From assembly GCA_964473255.1 (NCBI GenBank), contig CAYYOT010000007.1:1-64000 (forward strand): DNA of 64,000 nt. Reading direction: 5' to 3'. Position 1 is the first letter of the stretch. Each line of letters begins with the position of its first letter. Of this stretch, positions 35,275-43,792 are shown one piece after another. This stretch comes from Kuafuiihalomonas sp964473255 (lineage in GTDB: Bacteria > Myxococcota > Kuafuiibacteriia > Kuafuiibacteriales > Kuafuiibacteriaceae). Below the pieces are notes generated by a model. The model saw nothing but the letters and a program-made list of their open reading frames with translations, ran no database searches and had not been told where the DNA came from. Made by a program: the position numbers and the translations under genes.

Positions 35275-36359
35275 TGCTCTACTGGCTCCTTTACGAGCGT
35301 TTGGGCGTGAACCTCTTCCGGTATCCGTCCATTCGCATCTTGTTGGCTGCGGGATTCGCTCTGGTGCTGTCGATCTGGCTGGGGCCGACCTTCATCCGCG
35401 GTCTGCGTCGTCTCTCCATCGGTCAGGAGGTTCGGGACGATGGGCCGGCGGCCCATAAGGAAACCAAGCAAGGCACGCCGACGATGGGGGGAACGCTCAT
35501 CCTGTTCTGTGCCCTCGTGCCGACGCTGCTGTGGGCCGACCCACGTAACCGCTACGTCTGGTTCGTCCTGATCGTTTTTCTCGGTTATGGACTCGTCGGC
35601 TTCATCGATGACTTCCGCAAGGTCGCGCTGAAGGACGCCAAGGGTCTCTCGGGTCGCTACAAGCTCATTGGTCAGGCCGGATTCGGACTGATCGCGCTCG
35701 CCTACCTCTTTTGGGCAACGACCTACGACACTCGGTTGAGCCTGCCCTTCGTGAAGCCGGACCTCTTCAGTCCCGAGCTCGGCGTGCTCTACTGGCCGTT
35801 TGCGCTCCTCGTGTTGATGGGTACCAGCAATGCGGTCAACCTGACCGACGGCCTGGACGGGCTGGCCATCGTCCCCGCCGTCATCAGCGGAGGTGTTTTT
35901 CTGATCCTGGCCTATGCCTCGGGAGCCGTGATTTCGGGCTTCAACCTCGCCGAGTATCTGGGCATCGCTCGGACTCCGGGTGCAGAGGAGCTCGCGGTGT
36001 TCTGTGCTTCGCTGTGCGGAGCGGGCCTCGGCTTCCTCTGGTACAACGCGCATCCCGCCGAGGTCTTCATGGGCGACGTGGGAAGCCTGTCCATCGGCGG
36101 GGCTCTCGGCGCGCTCGCGGTCGTCACCAAGAACGAGCTCGTCAGCGCGATCGTGCACGGCGTCTTCTTGGTCGAAGCCCTCTCGGTGATGATTCAGGTG
36201 GGCTCATACAAGCTACGCCGCAAGCGGGTCTTCAAGATGGCCCCCATCCATCATCACTTCGAGCTGCTCGGCTGGCCCGAGCCGAAAGTGATCGTTCGTT
36301 TTTGGATCGTATCCGTACTCTTGGCGCTAGTGGGACTCGCCACCCTGAAGCTCCGGTGA
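35274..36359 (+). CDS. mraY: Phospho-MurNAc-pentapeptide transferase, 361 aa
   Basis: Polytopic inner-membrane enzyme with about ten helices. The signature sites are HKETKQGTPTMGG, GFIDDFRK, NLTDGLDGLA, GLGFLWYNAHPAEVFMGD and MAPIHHHFELLGWPE. It transfers phospho-MurNAc-pentapeptide to undecaprenyl phosphate to give lipid I. The ATG shares one base with the murF stop (TGATG). Confidence 0.97.
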   Translation: MLYWLLYERLGVNLFRYPSIRILLAAGFALVLSIWLGPTFIRGLRRLSIGQEVRDDGPAAHKETKQGTPTMGGTLILFCALVPTLLWADPRNRYVWFVLIVFLGYGLVGFIDDFRKVALKDAKGLSGRYKLIGQAGFGLIALAYLFWATTYDTRLSLPFVKPDLFSPELGVLYWPFALLVLMGTSNAVNLTDGLDGLAIVPAVISGGVFLILAYASGAVISGFNLAEYLGIARTPGAEELAVFCASLCGAGLGFLWYNAHPAEVFMGDVGSLSIGGALGALAVVTKNELVSAIVHGVFLVEALSVMIQVGSYKLRRKRVFKMAPIHHHFELLGWPEPKVIVRFWIVSVLLALVGLATLKLR

Positions 36360-37744
36360 GGCCGACCTTGCGCGCGCTCGATTTTCGGCCCACGTCCGCT
36401 CTGCGGAATCGATGTCTCGAGCTGCGTGCACGGCTTCACTCACACGGCGGGATTCGGGCCGCGGTCGCCGGCCTTGGTCGGAGCGGAAGCGCCGCGGTGC
36501 GACTGCTGAGGAGCCGCGGTGCGACGGTCGAAGTCTTCGACGATCGCCAGGCCGGGCAGCTCGTCGACGGCGCGACCGTGCGTACGCTCGACGAGATTCC
36601 CGTGTCCGACGTGGACGTGATCGTCACCAGCCCCGGTGTGCCGCGGTCCCGACTGGCCGCCGGCATCGCTGCCGATCGCGTAATCGGAGAAATCGAGCTA
36701 GCCTCATGGTTCCTGCGCGAGCCTCTCATCGGCATCACCGGTACGAACGGTAAGTCCACGACGACGTCGCTCATCGCCCATGGACTCGCGGGTCCCCAAC
36801 GCCGGGTGTTCGCCGGTGGAAATCTCGGTGTTCCGCTGTCCGAGTTTGCCGGCGGGTCGAGAGACGCCGAGCGGGTGGTGGTCGAGCTGAGTTCCTATCA
36901 GCTCGAGAGCCTCGTCCTCGCTCGATTCGCAGTATCGGTGTGGCTGAACCTTTCCCCCGACCACCTGGACCGCTACCCGTCGGTCGAGGATTACGCGCAG
37001 GCGAAGCGCCGCCTCGTCGAGTGTACGGACGAGGCCGGCGTGGTCGTGCTCAACGCCGATGATCCATTCTGCCGACTGGACCCCCCGGCGCAGGTTCGCT
37101 GGATCTCGGCCCGTCCGTCGCCTACCAGCTTCGCCGGGACGGCCGTGGTGGCACCCGGCCGGCTGCGCCGTTGCGTAGGCGACCGCTTCGAGGAGTACGC
37201 CGTGGATTCGCCGGCCCTGCTCGGCGCTCACAACGACTTCAACGCCGCGGCTGCGGTCGAGGTTTGGCGGCGGGAGGGTCTGTCCGAGGCCGAGGTCGAG
37301 CACGCACTGTCGACGTTTCCGGGGCTGCCGCATCGACTGGAGCGCCTCGCCACCGATGACGGTCGGGCGTGGTTCAACGACTCGAAGGCCACGAACGTTG
37401 CTGCGGCCTGCGTCGCGCTGGACGCGGTAACGGGGCCCAAGGTGCTGATCGCCGGAGGACGGGGCAAAGGCGAGTCCTGGCAACCGCTCGTGGAGCGCGC
37501 CCTCGAACGCGAAGTTCGACTCGTAGTTGCGTTCGGAGAATCGCGGGCCCAGATCGCCGAGGCCTTTGCGCCTCGGATGCCGGTGCAGATCACGACGACG
37601 CTTTCCGAAGCGGTCGACGTCGCTCGGCGCGGCGAGGCGATGAGCATCGTGTTCTCTCCGGCGTGCGCATCCTTCGATCAATTCGACGACTTCGAGCACC
37701 GAGGGGAGACGTTTCGCGCCCTCATCCAAAGGACTGCTCCATGA
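36356..37744 (+). CDS. murD: UDP-MurNAc-L-Ala:D-Glu ligase, 462 aa
   Basis: Mur ligase MurD: AVAGLGRSGSAAVRLLRSRG in the N-terminal domain, ITGTNGKSTTTSLIAH (P-loop), ELSSYQLES, NLSPDHLDRYPS and FNDSKATN. It adds D-Glu to UDP-MurNAc-L-Ala. GTG at 36356 overlaps the mraY stop (GTGA). An in-frame open stretch upstream overlaps mraY and is noncoding. Confidence 0.96.
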   Translation: MRPTLRALDFRPTSALRNRCLELRARLHSHGGIRAAVAGLGRSGSAAVRLLRSRGATVEVFDDRQAGQLVDGATVRTLDEIPVSDVDVIVTSPGVPRSRLAAGIAADRVIGEIELASWFLREPLIGITGTNGKSTTTSLIAHGLAGPQRRVFAGGNLGVPLSEFAGGSRDAERVVVELSSYQLESLVLARFAVSVWLNLSPDHLDRYPSVEDYAQAKRRLVECTDEAGVVVLNADDPFCRLDPPAQVRWISARPSPTSFAGTAVVAPGRLRRCVGDRFEEYAVDSPALLGAHNDFNAAAAVEVWRREGLSEAEVEHALSTFPGLPHRLERLATDDGRAWFNDSKATNVAAACVALDAVTGPKVLIAGGRGKGESWQPLVERALEREVRLVVAFGESRAQIAEAFAPRMPVQITTTLSEAVDVARRGEAMSIVFSPACASFDQFDDFEHRGETFRALIQRTAP

Positions 37745-38937
37745 CGCGGCATCACAGCACCGACGCGCCAACCATGATGCCGTCTGCCCACGGCTGGACG
37801 ACCGCCGACTACGTGCGCAACATCGACCCATTTCTGGTCGGAGCGGTCGTGCTCTTGGTCGGATTGGGTACGGTGCTGGTCTACAGCGCAAGCGCCGTGC
37901 GCGCCGACGCTCTCGGCGCAGGAACCTCACACTTCCTGATTCGTCACACGGTCGCCGTCGTTCTCGGTCTGAGCATCATGTCGGTGACGGTCCGAGTGCC
38001 GGTCGATGCGTGGGCGCGTCTCGCGCTGCCGCTCTTGATCGTCACGGCCGTGCTTCTGGTGTGCGTGTTCGTTCCAGGGCTGGGCCGAAGCGCGAACGGC
38101 GCCCAACGCTGGTTGAGCCTCGGGCCGCTGTCGATACAGCCGGCGGAGGTGGCCAAGCTCTCCGTTGCCGTCTACCTCGCTAACGTACTGGCCAAGAAGC
38201 GCGAACGAGTCTCCGACTTCTCCGCCGGCTTCTTGCCTCCGGTCGCCATCGTCTCTGCGCTCTCGTTCTTGGTGCTCCTGCAGCCCGACTTCGGTACGGC
38301 CGCCGTGATCGCGGGAATGCTGGGCGTCATGCTGTTCGTGGCGGGAACGCGCATCGCGTACCTGGTCTTCGCGGCGGCGGCGATGGTGCCGGTGGCCCTT
38401 CACTACGTCATCACCCGGTCGCATGCCCGAGCGCGCATTGCTGCGTTTCTCGATCCGGAGTCCTACCGTGCCGGCATCGGCTACCAGGCTTGGGAGAGCT
38501 TGGTCAGTATCGGCTCCGGCGGAGTTTGGGGGCTCGGACTGGGCCACGGTAACCAGCACCTCTTCTTTCTTCCCGAAAGCCATACGGACTTCATCTTCGC
38601 CGTCGTCGGTCAGGAACTCGGCTTCGTGGGTGTCTGCGTCCTGGTGGCGACCTATGCGGTCTTGATCGGACGGACGATGATCGTTGCTCGAGGTCTGCCC
38701 TGCCGCTTTCCGATGTTCTTGGTCTGCGGAATCGCCGTGTGGCTGGGGCTCCAGGCCTTCACCCACATGTCCGTCTCGCTGGCCTTGCTGCCGACCAAGG
38801 GACTGACGCTGCCGCTGGTGTCCTTCGGTCGGTCGTCACTGGTCGTGACCCTGGCTGCGATCGGCATCGTGCTCCGGGCCAGCGCCGAGCAGCGCGCCTA
38901 CGTTACCGGAGTCAGCCCTCGGCGGAGAAAGCGATGA
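37741..38937 (+). CDS. ftsW: Peptidoglycan glycosyltransferase FtsW, 398 aa
   Basis: SEDS-family polytopic membrane protein: NGAQRWLSLGPLSIQPAEVAKL, LLQPDFGTA, YQAWESLVSIGSGGVWGLGLG, then ESHTDFIFAVVGQELGF with the catalytic-site Asp. Near the C-terminus LPLVSFGRSSL replaces the usual LPxxSYGGSS, an unusual pair of substitutions. It polymerises lipid II at the septum together with FtsI. An N-terminal cytosolic tail of about 30 residues precedes the first helix. ATGA overlap with murD. Confidence 0.94.
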   Translation: MTRHHSTDAPTMMPSAHGWTTADYVRNIDPFLVGAVVLLVGLGTVLVYSASAVRADALGAGTSHFLIRHTVAVVLGLSIMSVTVRVPVDAWARLALPLLIVTAVLLVCVFVPGLGRSANGAQRWLSLGPLSIQPAEVAKLSVAVYLANVLAKKRERVSDFSAGFLPPVAIVSALSFLVLLQPDFGTAAVIAGMLGVMLFVAGTRIAYLVFAAAAMVPVALHYVITRSHARARIAAFLDPESYRAGIGYQAWESLVSIGSGGVWGLGLGHGNQHLFFLPESHTDFIFAVVGQELGFVGVCVLVATYAVLIGRTMIVARGLPCRFPMFLVCGIAVWLGLQAFTHMSVSLALLPTKGLTLPLVSFGRSSLVVTLAAIGIVLRASAEQRAYVTGVSPRRRKR

Positions 38938-40025
38938 GGGTTCTGATCGCAGGCGGGGGCACCGGCGGTCATCTGTTCCCGGGAGTCGCCATCGCGGAGG
39001 AAGTGTTGGTTCGCCGACCGGGTTCGGCCGTCCTCTTCGTGGGCACCCGTCGCGGCATCGAGGCTCGAGTGCTACCGGACCTTGGTTACGACCATGCTTT
39101 CGTCGACGTTCGCGGGCTGATGGGCAAGTCCCTGATCCGCAGCTTCTTCAACGCCATGGTCCTGCCGACGGCCCTGTACGACGCGTTGAGCATCGTTCGT
39201 CGATTTCGTCCCGACATCGCCGTCGGAGTCGGCGGCTATGCCTCGGGACCACCGCTCCTCGCGGCTTGGCTGTTGGGCGTACCGTTCGTCCTCCTCGAAC
39301 AGAACTCGATACCCGGCGCAACGAATCGATGGCTCGGTCGATTCGCCAAGGCGGTCTTTACCCAGTTTGAAATCACGTCACAGTATTTCCCGACGGGAAA
39401 GGTCGTCGCGCTCGGCAACCCGATTCGGCGCCAGCTGCTCGACAACTTCCTCGACTCCAAGATCGAGTCATCGGGGGGATTTCGACTTCTGGTGCTCGGA
39501 GGCAGCCAAGGGGCGCACGGCATCAACCGAGCAATGATCTCCGCGGCCGACGCGCTGGCCGAAGCCGATTTGGGGCTGAGCATCCTTCATCAGTCGGGAC
39601 CTCGCGATCGAGACGACGTTCAGCAAGCCTACGAGAAGGCGGGGATCGAGGCCGAAGTCCGAGAGTTCATCCATGATGTGAGTAGCGCCTACCGTGAGGC
39701 TGATCTCGTTCTTTGCCGAGCGGGGGCGACGACCATCGCGGAAGTCACGGTGGCCAAGAAGGCCTCGGTCTTGATTCCATTTCCGCACGCCACCCACAAC
39801 CACCAGGAGCTGAATGCAAAGTATCTTGCGGATGCGGGGGCGGCGATGATCGTGCGCGAGTCGGAACTGAGCGGGCCTCGACTCGTTCGGCTCGTCGTCG
39901 AGTTGGCTCGCGATCCCGAGCGCAGGCAGGCGATGGAGCAGGCGGCGGCTCGAATCGGACGTCCGGAAGCAGCGCGGGAGATCGTGGACGCTTGTGAGTC
40001 GATCACGCGGAGGTCTCTACCGTGA
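38934..40025 (+). CDS. murG: UDP-GlcNAc:lipid I transferase MurG, 363 aa
   Basis: GT-B glycosyltransferase with IAGGGTGGHLFPGVAIA at the N-terminus, EQNSIPGATNRWL, LGGSQGAHGIN and the UDP-GlcNAc site CRAGATTIAEVTVAKKAS followed by HNHQELNAKYL. It adds GlcNAc to lipid I on the inner face of the inner membrane. Standard length. Overlaps ftsW by ATGA and murC by GTGA. Confidence 0.97.
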   Translation: MRVLIAGGGTGGHLFPGVAIAEEVLVRRPGSAVLFVGTRRGIEARVLPDLGYDHAFVDVRGLMGKSLIRSFFNAMVLPTALYDALSIVRRFRPDIAVGVGGYASGPPLLAAWLLGVPFVLLEQNSIPGATNRWLGRFAKAVFTQFEITSQYFPTGKVVALGNPIRRQLLDNFLDSKIESSGGFRLLVLGGSQGAHGINRAMISAADALAEADLGLSILHQSGPRDRDDVQQAYEKAGIEAEVREFIHDVSSAYREADLVLCRAGATTIAEVTVAKKASVLIPFPHATHNHQELNAKYLADAGAAMIVRESELSGPRLVRLVVELARDPERRQAMEQAAARIGRPEAAREIVDACESITRRSLP

Positions 40026-41428
40026 CGAGTGCCTGGAAGATGGTGCATCGAGCGCGCCGCGTGCATCTCGTTGGAATCGGCGGCAGCGGAATGAGCGGGG
40101 TCGCCGAAGTGCTGCTTCGTCTAGGGCATGACGTTCGTGGCTCCGACCTTCGAGCCTCCGAAGCAACCGAACGTCTTCGCGCCATGGGTGCTCGCATCAC
40201 GATCGGCCACGATGGCGACCTCATCGAGGGCAGCGACGTTGTCGTCTTTTCCACGGCGATCTCGGCCGACAACCCGGAGCTCACCGCGGCTCGAGCGTCG
40301 AAGCTACCCGTCATTCGACGAGCCGAGATGCTCGCCGAGCTCATGCGGCTTCACTACGGCGTCGTGGTCGCGGGTTCCCACGGCAAGACGACGACCAGCG
40401 CTATGGTCACCACGATCTTGGCCGAAGTTGGGCTGGATCCCACGGCGATCATCGGAGGACGACCGGTGGACTGGGCCTCGAGCGCGCGGGTGGGCAGCAG
40501 CGGTCTGATGGTGGCCGAAGGCGATGAGTCCGATGGATCGTTTTTGCACCTGACCCCCACGTACCTCCTCTTGACGAACCTCGATCCCGAACACCTCGAC
40601 CATTACGGAGGTCGGCTCGAGCGACTCGACGATGCATTCGTAGAGCTGACCGAGCGGGTGCCTTTTTGGGGAACCGTCATCTATTGCGGCGACGATCCAG
40701 GCCTCGACAGGATCCGCGCGCGGATCAACCGCCCGACGATCAGCTACGGCACGGCGGAAACATGCGACTTCCGCCTCGAGTCTACGAAGGTCACGCCAGA
40801 GGGGACGGTCTTCCGCTTTCGCGTGGAGGGGGAAACAACCCACGAGACCCGGGTGCCCGCACTGGGGAGGCACAACGCATCGAATGCCTTGGGAGCGATC
40901 GCCGTTGCCCGCGAGCTGGGCGTCGACGTCGAGCAAGCTGCAGCAGCGGTCCCGGCGTTTCGCGGCGTGGATCGGCGTTTCTCGCTCCGGGGTGAGGCAC
41001 GCGGAATCGCCGTGGTCGACGATTATGGCCACCATCCGACCGAGATTCGCGCCACCCTGGGTGCCGCGCGCGAGGCACATCCTGCACGGCGGCTTCTCGT
41101 GGGATTTCAGCCGCATCGCTATACGCGAACGAGAGACTTGATGAGCGAGTTTGCCGGTTCTTTCGAGGACGCGGATGAGCTGTGGTTGGCACCGGTCTAT
41201 CCGGCCGGCGAGGCACTGATTCCCGGCGCGACGGCCGAACGCTTGGCGGCGGCGATAGGGCAGCGATCCTCGATCGATGTCCACCTCGCCGGCAGCCTCG
41301 AGCGCTTGGAGCAGGACCTCGCTGCGGCTGCGGCTGACGGTGACGTCATCATCTTGTTGGGTGCGGGAGACATTCATCGCTCTTCGCAAGGAATCTTGCG
41401 AAGGCTGCGGGGGGAGGACTCGGCATGA
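40022..41428 (+). CDS. murC: UDP-MurNAc:L-alanine ligase, 468 aa
   Basis: MurC signatures: VHLVGIGGSGMSGVAEVL, VVAGSHGKTTTSAM (P-loop), VAEGDESDGSFLHL, LTNLDPEHLDHY and the DDYGHHPTEI motif. It adds L-Ala to UDP-MurNAc. GTG at 40022 overlaps the murG stop; an in-frame ATG at 40040 is a minor alternative. Last gene of the tightly overlapping run: murB and ddl, which usually follow, are not here. Confidence 0.96.
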   Translation: MTSAWKMVHRARRVHLVGIGGSGMSGVAEVLLRLGHDVRGSDLRASEATERLRAMGARITIGHDGDLIEGSDVVVFSTAISADNPELTAARASKLPVIRRAEMLAELMRLHYGVVVAGSHGKTTTSAMVTTILAEVGLDPTAIIGGRPVDWASSARVGSSGLMVAEGDESDGSFLHLTPTYLLLTNLDPEHLDHYGGRLERLDDAFVELTERVPFWGTVIYCGDDPGLDRIRARINRPTISYGTAETCDFRLESTKVTPEGTVFRFRVEGETTHETRVPALGRHNASNALGAIAVARELGVDVEQAAAAVPAFRGVDRRFSLRGEARGIAVVDDYGHHPTEIRATLGAAREAHPARRLLVGFQPHRYTRTRDLMSEFAGSFEDADELWLAPVYPAGEALIPGATAERLAAAIGQRSSIDVHLAGSLERLEQDLAAAAADGDVIILLGAGDIHRSSQGILRRLRGEDSA

Positions 41429-41786
41429 GTACGCGACCGAGGTCCAGAGCGTGGACCACTCGGGGGTTGGGCCGGCAATCAGGAGAGCCCCCAGACCGGG
41501 TCACTTTTTTCGGGAATCTGATCACTTCCCCCTATCAGCGTGATCCAAGTTCGTATACAGTCCTCGGGAGGCTGGGGAGAGCCCTCGAGACCGGGTTGAA
41601 GTGTTCGGGATTGCGATTGTTTCGCGATCTTCGGCCGCCGCGATCCGACCCCGAAGGACCCCCAGGTTTTGCCCGATTCTGCGGGTTAAGCCGAGGCCGA
41701 CGGAGACGGCGACCAACGGTGAATCGACCCACGATAGCCAATGTGCGGTTCAGGGCGGCGAGCGCTTCGGCCGGAAGGGGTCGACC
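41429..41786 (+). other. 358-base spacer between murC and ftsQ; possible small frame of 121 codons
   Basis: No murB or ddl is encoded here on either strand. A frame of 121 codons runs from an ATG overlapping the murC stop (41425, ATGA) to a TGA overlapping the ftsQ GTG (41790), the same coupling pattern as the rest of the cluster. However, its codons (many AGA, AGG, CGA, GGA, plus TTA and ATA) are atypical for this genome, and the product is Arg/Pro/Ser-rich without a fold. It may be a relic or a noncoding spacer with its own signals: GGGGGTT and AGCCCCC (about 41462-41492) can form a 7-base-pair stem, and a TTTTTT run follows at 41505-41510. I see no clear promoter. Confidence 0.5.
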
Positions 41787-42542
41787 GTGAAGCGACGCAT
41801 CGATTGGGCCGTCGTCCGAGCGTCGCTGCTCGCCGTCTTCTGGGTGGCGGCGCTGGTCCTCGGTCTGATGCTCGTGGGGCGGGAGCTGCTGACGAGCGAG
41901 CGTTTCGCCGTGGCCAAGGTCGAGCTGATCGGTGTCGAGCAGGGGTCGAACGAAGAGCTGCGCGCCCGGGCCGATGTTCCGCTGGGTTCCAACATCTTCC
42001 GCGTGAATCTCGACGCCGTCCGAGAGCGGGTCGCCGGACATCCTTGGGTAAAGGCGGTCCGCGTGAGCCGTCGGCTGCCGCGGCAGATCGAAATTCGAGT
42101 CCAGGAGCACGAGCCGGTGCTCCTGGTGGCACTGGGCGAGCTGTATCTCGCCAGCCGCGAAGGGGCGATCATCAAGTCGTACGAGCCCGGCGACCCCTGG
42201 TCGTTGCCGGTGGTGACCGGACTGTTGCGCGAAGACGTCGAATCGGACGCAGACGCGCTCCTTCCGGCTCTTCGGCTGGAGCGGGCGTGGCGCAGCACCG
42301 AGGGCCTGCCCGAGATTTCCGAGATTCGTCTCCATGAGCTGCTCGGAGTGACCGTTCGGACCACCGACGGTCGCCAACTATGGTTGGGACGAACCCACTG
42401 GGCGCAAAAGATGGAGCGAGTGCGCGCCATTCTCGGGAGCGAGGCGACCGCCGACGCGACCGACATTCGCCTCGAGGGTCGACGACGGATGGACCGGGCG
42501 ACCGTCGTTCTGCCGCCCTCGGCTTCCCAAGGAGAAAACTGA
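41787..42542 (+). CDS. ftsQ: Cell division protein FtsQ, 251 aa
   Basis: Bitopic protein: basic cytosolic start (MKRRIDWAVV), one membrane helix (LLAVFWVAALVLGLMLVG, about 12-32), a POTRA domain beginning FAVAKVELIGVEQGSNEELRARADV and a beta domain (HPWVKAVRVSRRLPRQIEIRVQEHEP). FtsQ connects FtsLB to the early division proteins in the periplasm. The GTG at 41787 starts just before the helix. An upstream in-frame ATG at 41601 would add 62 residues of low-quality sequence. Confidence 0.9.
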   Translation: MKRRIDWAVVRASLLAVFWVAALVLGLMLVGRELLTSERFAVAKVELIGVEQGSNEELRARADVPLGSNIFRVNLDAVRERVAGHPWVKAVRVSRRLPRQIEIRVQEHEPVLLVALGELYLASREGAIIKSYEPGDPWSLPVVTGLLREDVESDADALLPALRLERAWRSTEGLPEISEIRLHELLGVTVRTTDGRQLWLGRTHWAQKMERVRAILGSEATADATDIRLEGRRRMDRATVVLPPSASQGEN

Positions 42543-43768
42543 TGGCCAGACGGGAGAACATCGTCGTCGGGCTGGACGTCGGCACGACTAAGGTCTGCGC
42601 TCTGGTCGGTGAGATGACCGCCGACGGCATCGATGTGATCGGAATCGGGACGTCGGCGTCGACCGGCCTGCGGAAAGGCGTCGTCGTGAACATTACCTCG
42701 ACGGTGAGCTCCATTCGGCGCGCAATCGAAGAGGCCGAGCTCATGGCGGGCTGCGAGGTGAACTCGGTCTTTACCTGCATATCGGGCGGCCATATTCGCG
42801 GCTTCAACAGCCACGGCGTCGTTGCCGTTCAGGATAGCGAGATCACGAGGTCCGACGTGGCGCGCGTGATCGACGCCGCCAAAGCCGTCGCGATCCCCAT
42901 GGATCGCGAAGTGATTCACATTCTACCTCAGCAGTATTTGGTCGACGAGCAGGACGGCATCAAGGAGCCGCTCGGTATGCACGGCGTACGGCTGGAGGCC
43001 AAGGTTCACATCGTGACCGCGGCGGCCATGTCCGCACAAAACATCATCAAGTGTGCGAATCGCTCCGGTCTCGAAGTCGAGTCCATCGTGCTGCAGCAGC
43101 TGGCGAGTGCGGAGGCGGTCCTCACCGAGGACGAGAAAGACCTCGGCGTGTGCTTGGTGGATATCGGAGGCGGAACTGCGGACATCGCGATCTTCGCCGA
43201 TGGTGCGATCGTCCACACCAGTGTCTTGCCCCTCGGGGGCAACCATCTCACCACCGACATCGCCCTCGGGATTCGGACCCCGCAAGACGAGGCAGAGAAG
43301 ATCAAGCGCGAGTTCGGAGTCGCGATGGTCGACCATGTCGATCCCGACGACACGGTCCAGGTTCCGTCGGTCGGTGGACGCGAACCGCGGACACTCTCTC
43401 GGCAGATCCTCTGCGAGATCATCGAGGCGCGGGTGGAAGAGATCTTTCAACTGGTCAGAGAAGAGATCCGCAACACGGAGTTCGAGGACCTATTGGCCAG
43501 TGGAGTGGTTTTGACCGGCGGAACTTCTCGCCTTCACGGCATGGCCGATCTGGCGGAAGACGTGCTGGGCCTGCCGGTCCGCCTGGGATTTCCGATGGGG
43601 GTCGGTGGCCTGACCGACGTCATCCAGAGTCCGACCCACGCCACCAGCGTTGGTCTATTGCGATACGGAGCCAAGCGATTGGCTCGTCTCAACGAAGAGC
43701 GTCCGTCCGGCCGTCTGATCGATGCGGCTGCTCAGCGATTCGGCAGCTGGCTGCGGGCGTGGTTTTGA
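42542..43768 (+). CDS. ftsA: Cell division protein FtsA, 408 aa
   Basis: Actin-like ATPase: NIVVGLDVGTTKVCALVGE (phosphate 1), LVDIGGGTADIAIF (phosphate 2), VVLTGGTSRLHGM (adenosine). The C-terminal GSWLRAWF is an amphipathic membrane-targeting helix. FtsA links FtsZ to the membrane and recruits later proteins. ATG shares a base with the ftsQ stop. Confidence 0.97.
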   Translation: MARRENIVVGLDVGTTKVCALVGEMTADGIDVIGIGTSASTGLRKGVVVNITSTVSSIRRAIEEAELMAGCEVNSVFTCISGGHIRGFNSHGVVAVQDSEITRSDVARVIDAAKAVAIPMDREVIHILPQQYLVDEQDGIKEPLGMHGVRLEAKVHIVTAAAMSAQNIIKCANRSGLEVESIVLQQLASAEAVLTEDEKDLGVCLVDIGGGTADIAIFADGAIVHTSVLPLGGNHLTTDIALGIRTPQDEAEKIKREFGVAMVDHVDPDDTVQVPSVGGREPRTLSRQILCEIIEARVEEIFQLVREEIRNTEFEDLLASGVVLTGGTSRLHGMADLAEDVLGLPVRLGFPMGVGGLTDVIQSPTHATSVGLLRYGAKRLARLNEERPSGRLIDAAAQRFGSWLRAWF

Positions 43769-43792
43769 GATCACGATTCAAGGAGTGAAATC

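Noticed and set aside
41505..41510. A TTTTTT run after a weak stem, as an intrinsic terminator
   Set aside because: The stem has only 7 pairs with a 17-base loop and the T-run lies about 12 bases away; not good enough to call a terminator.
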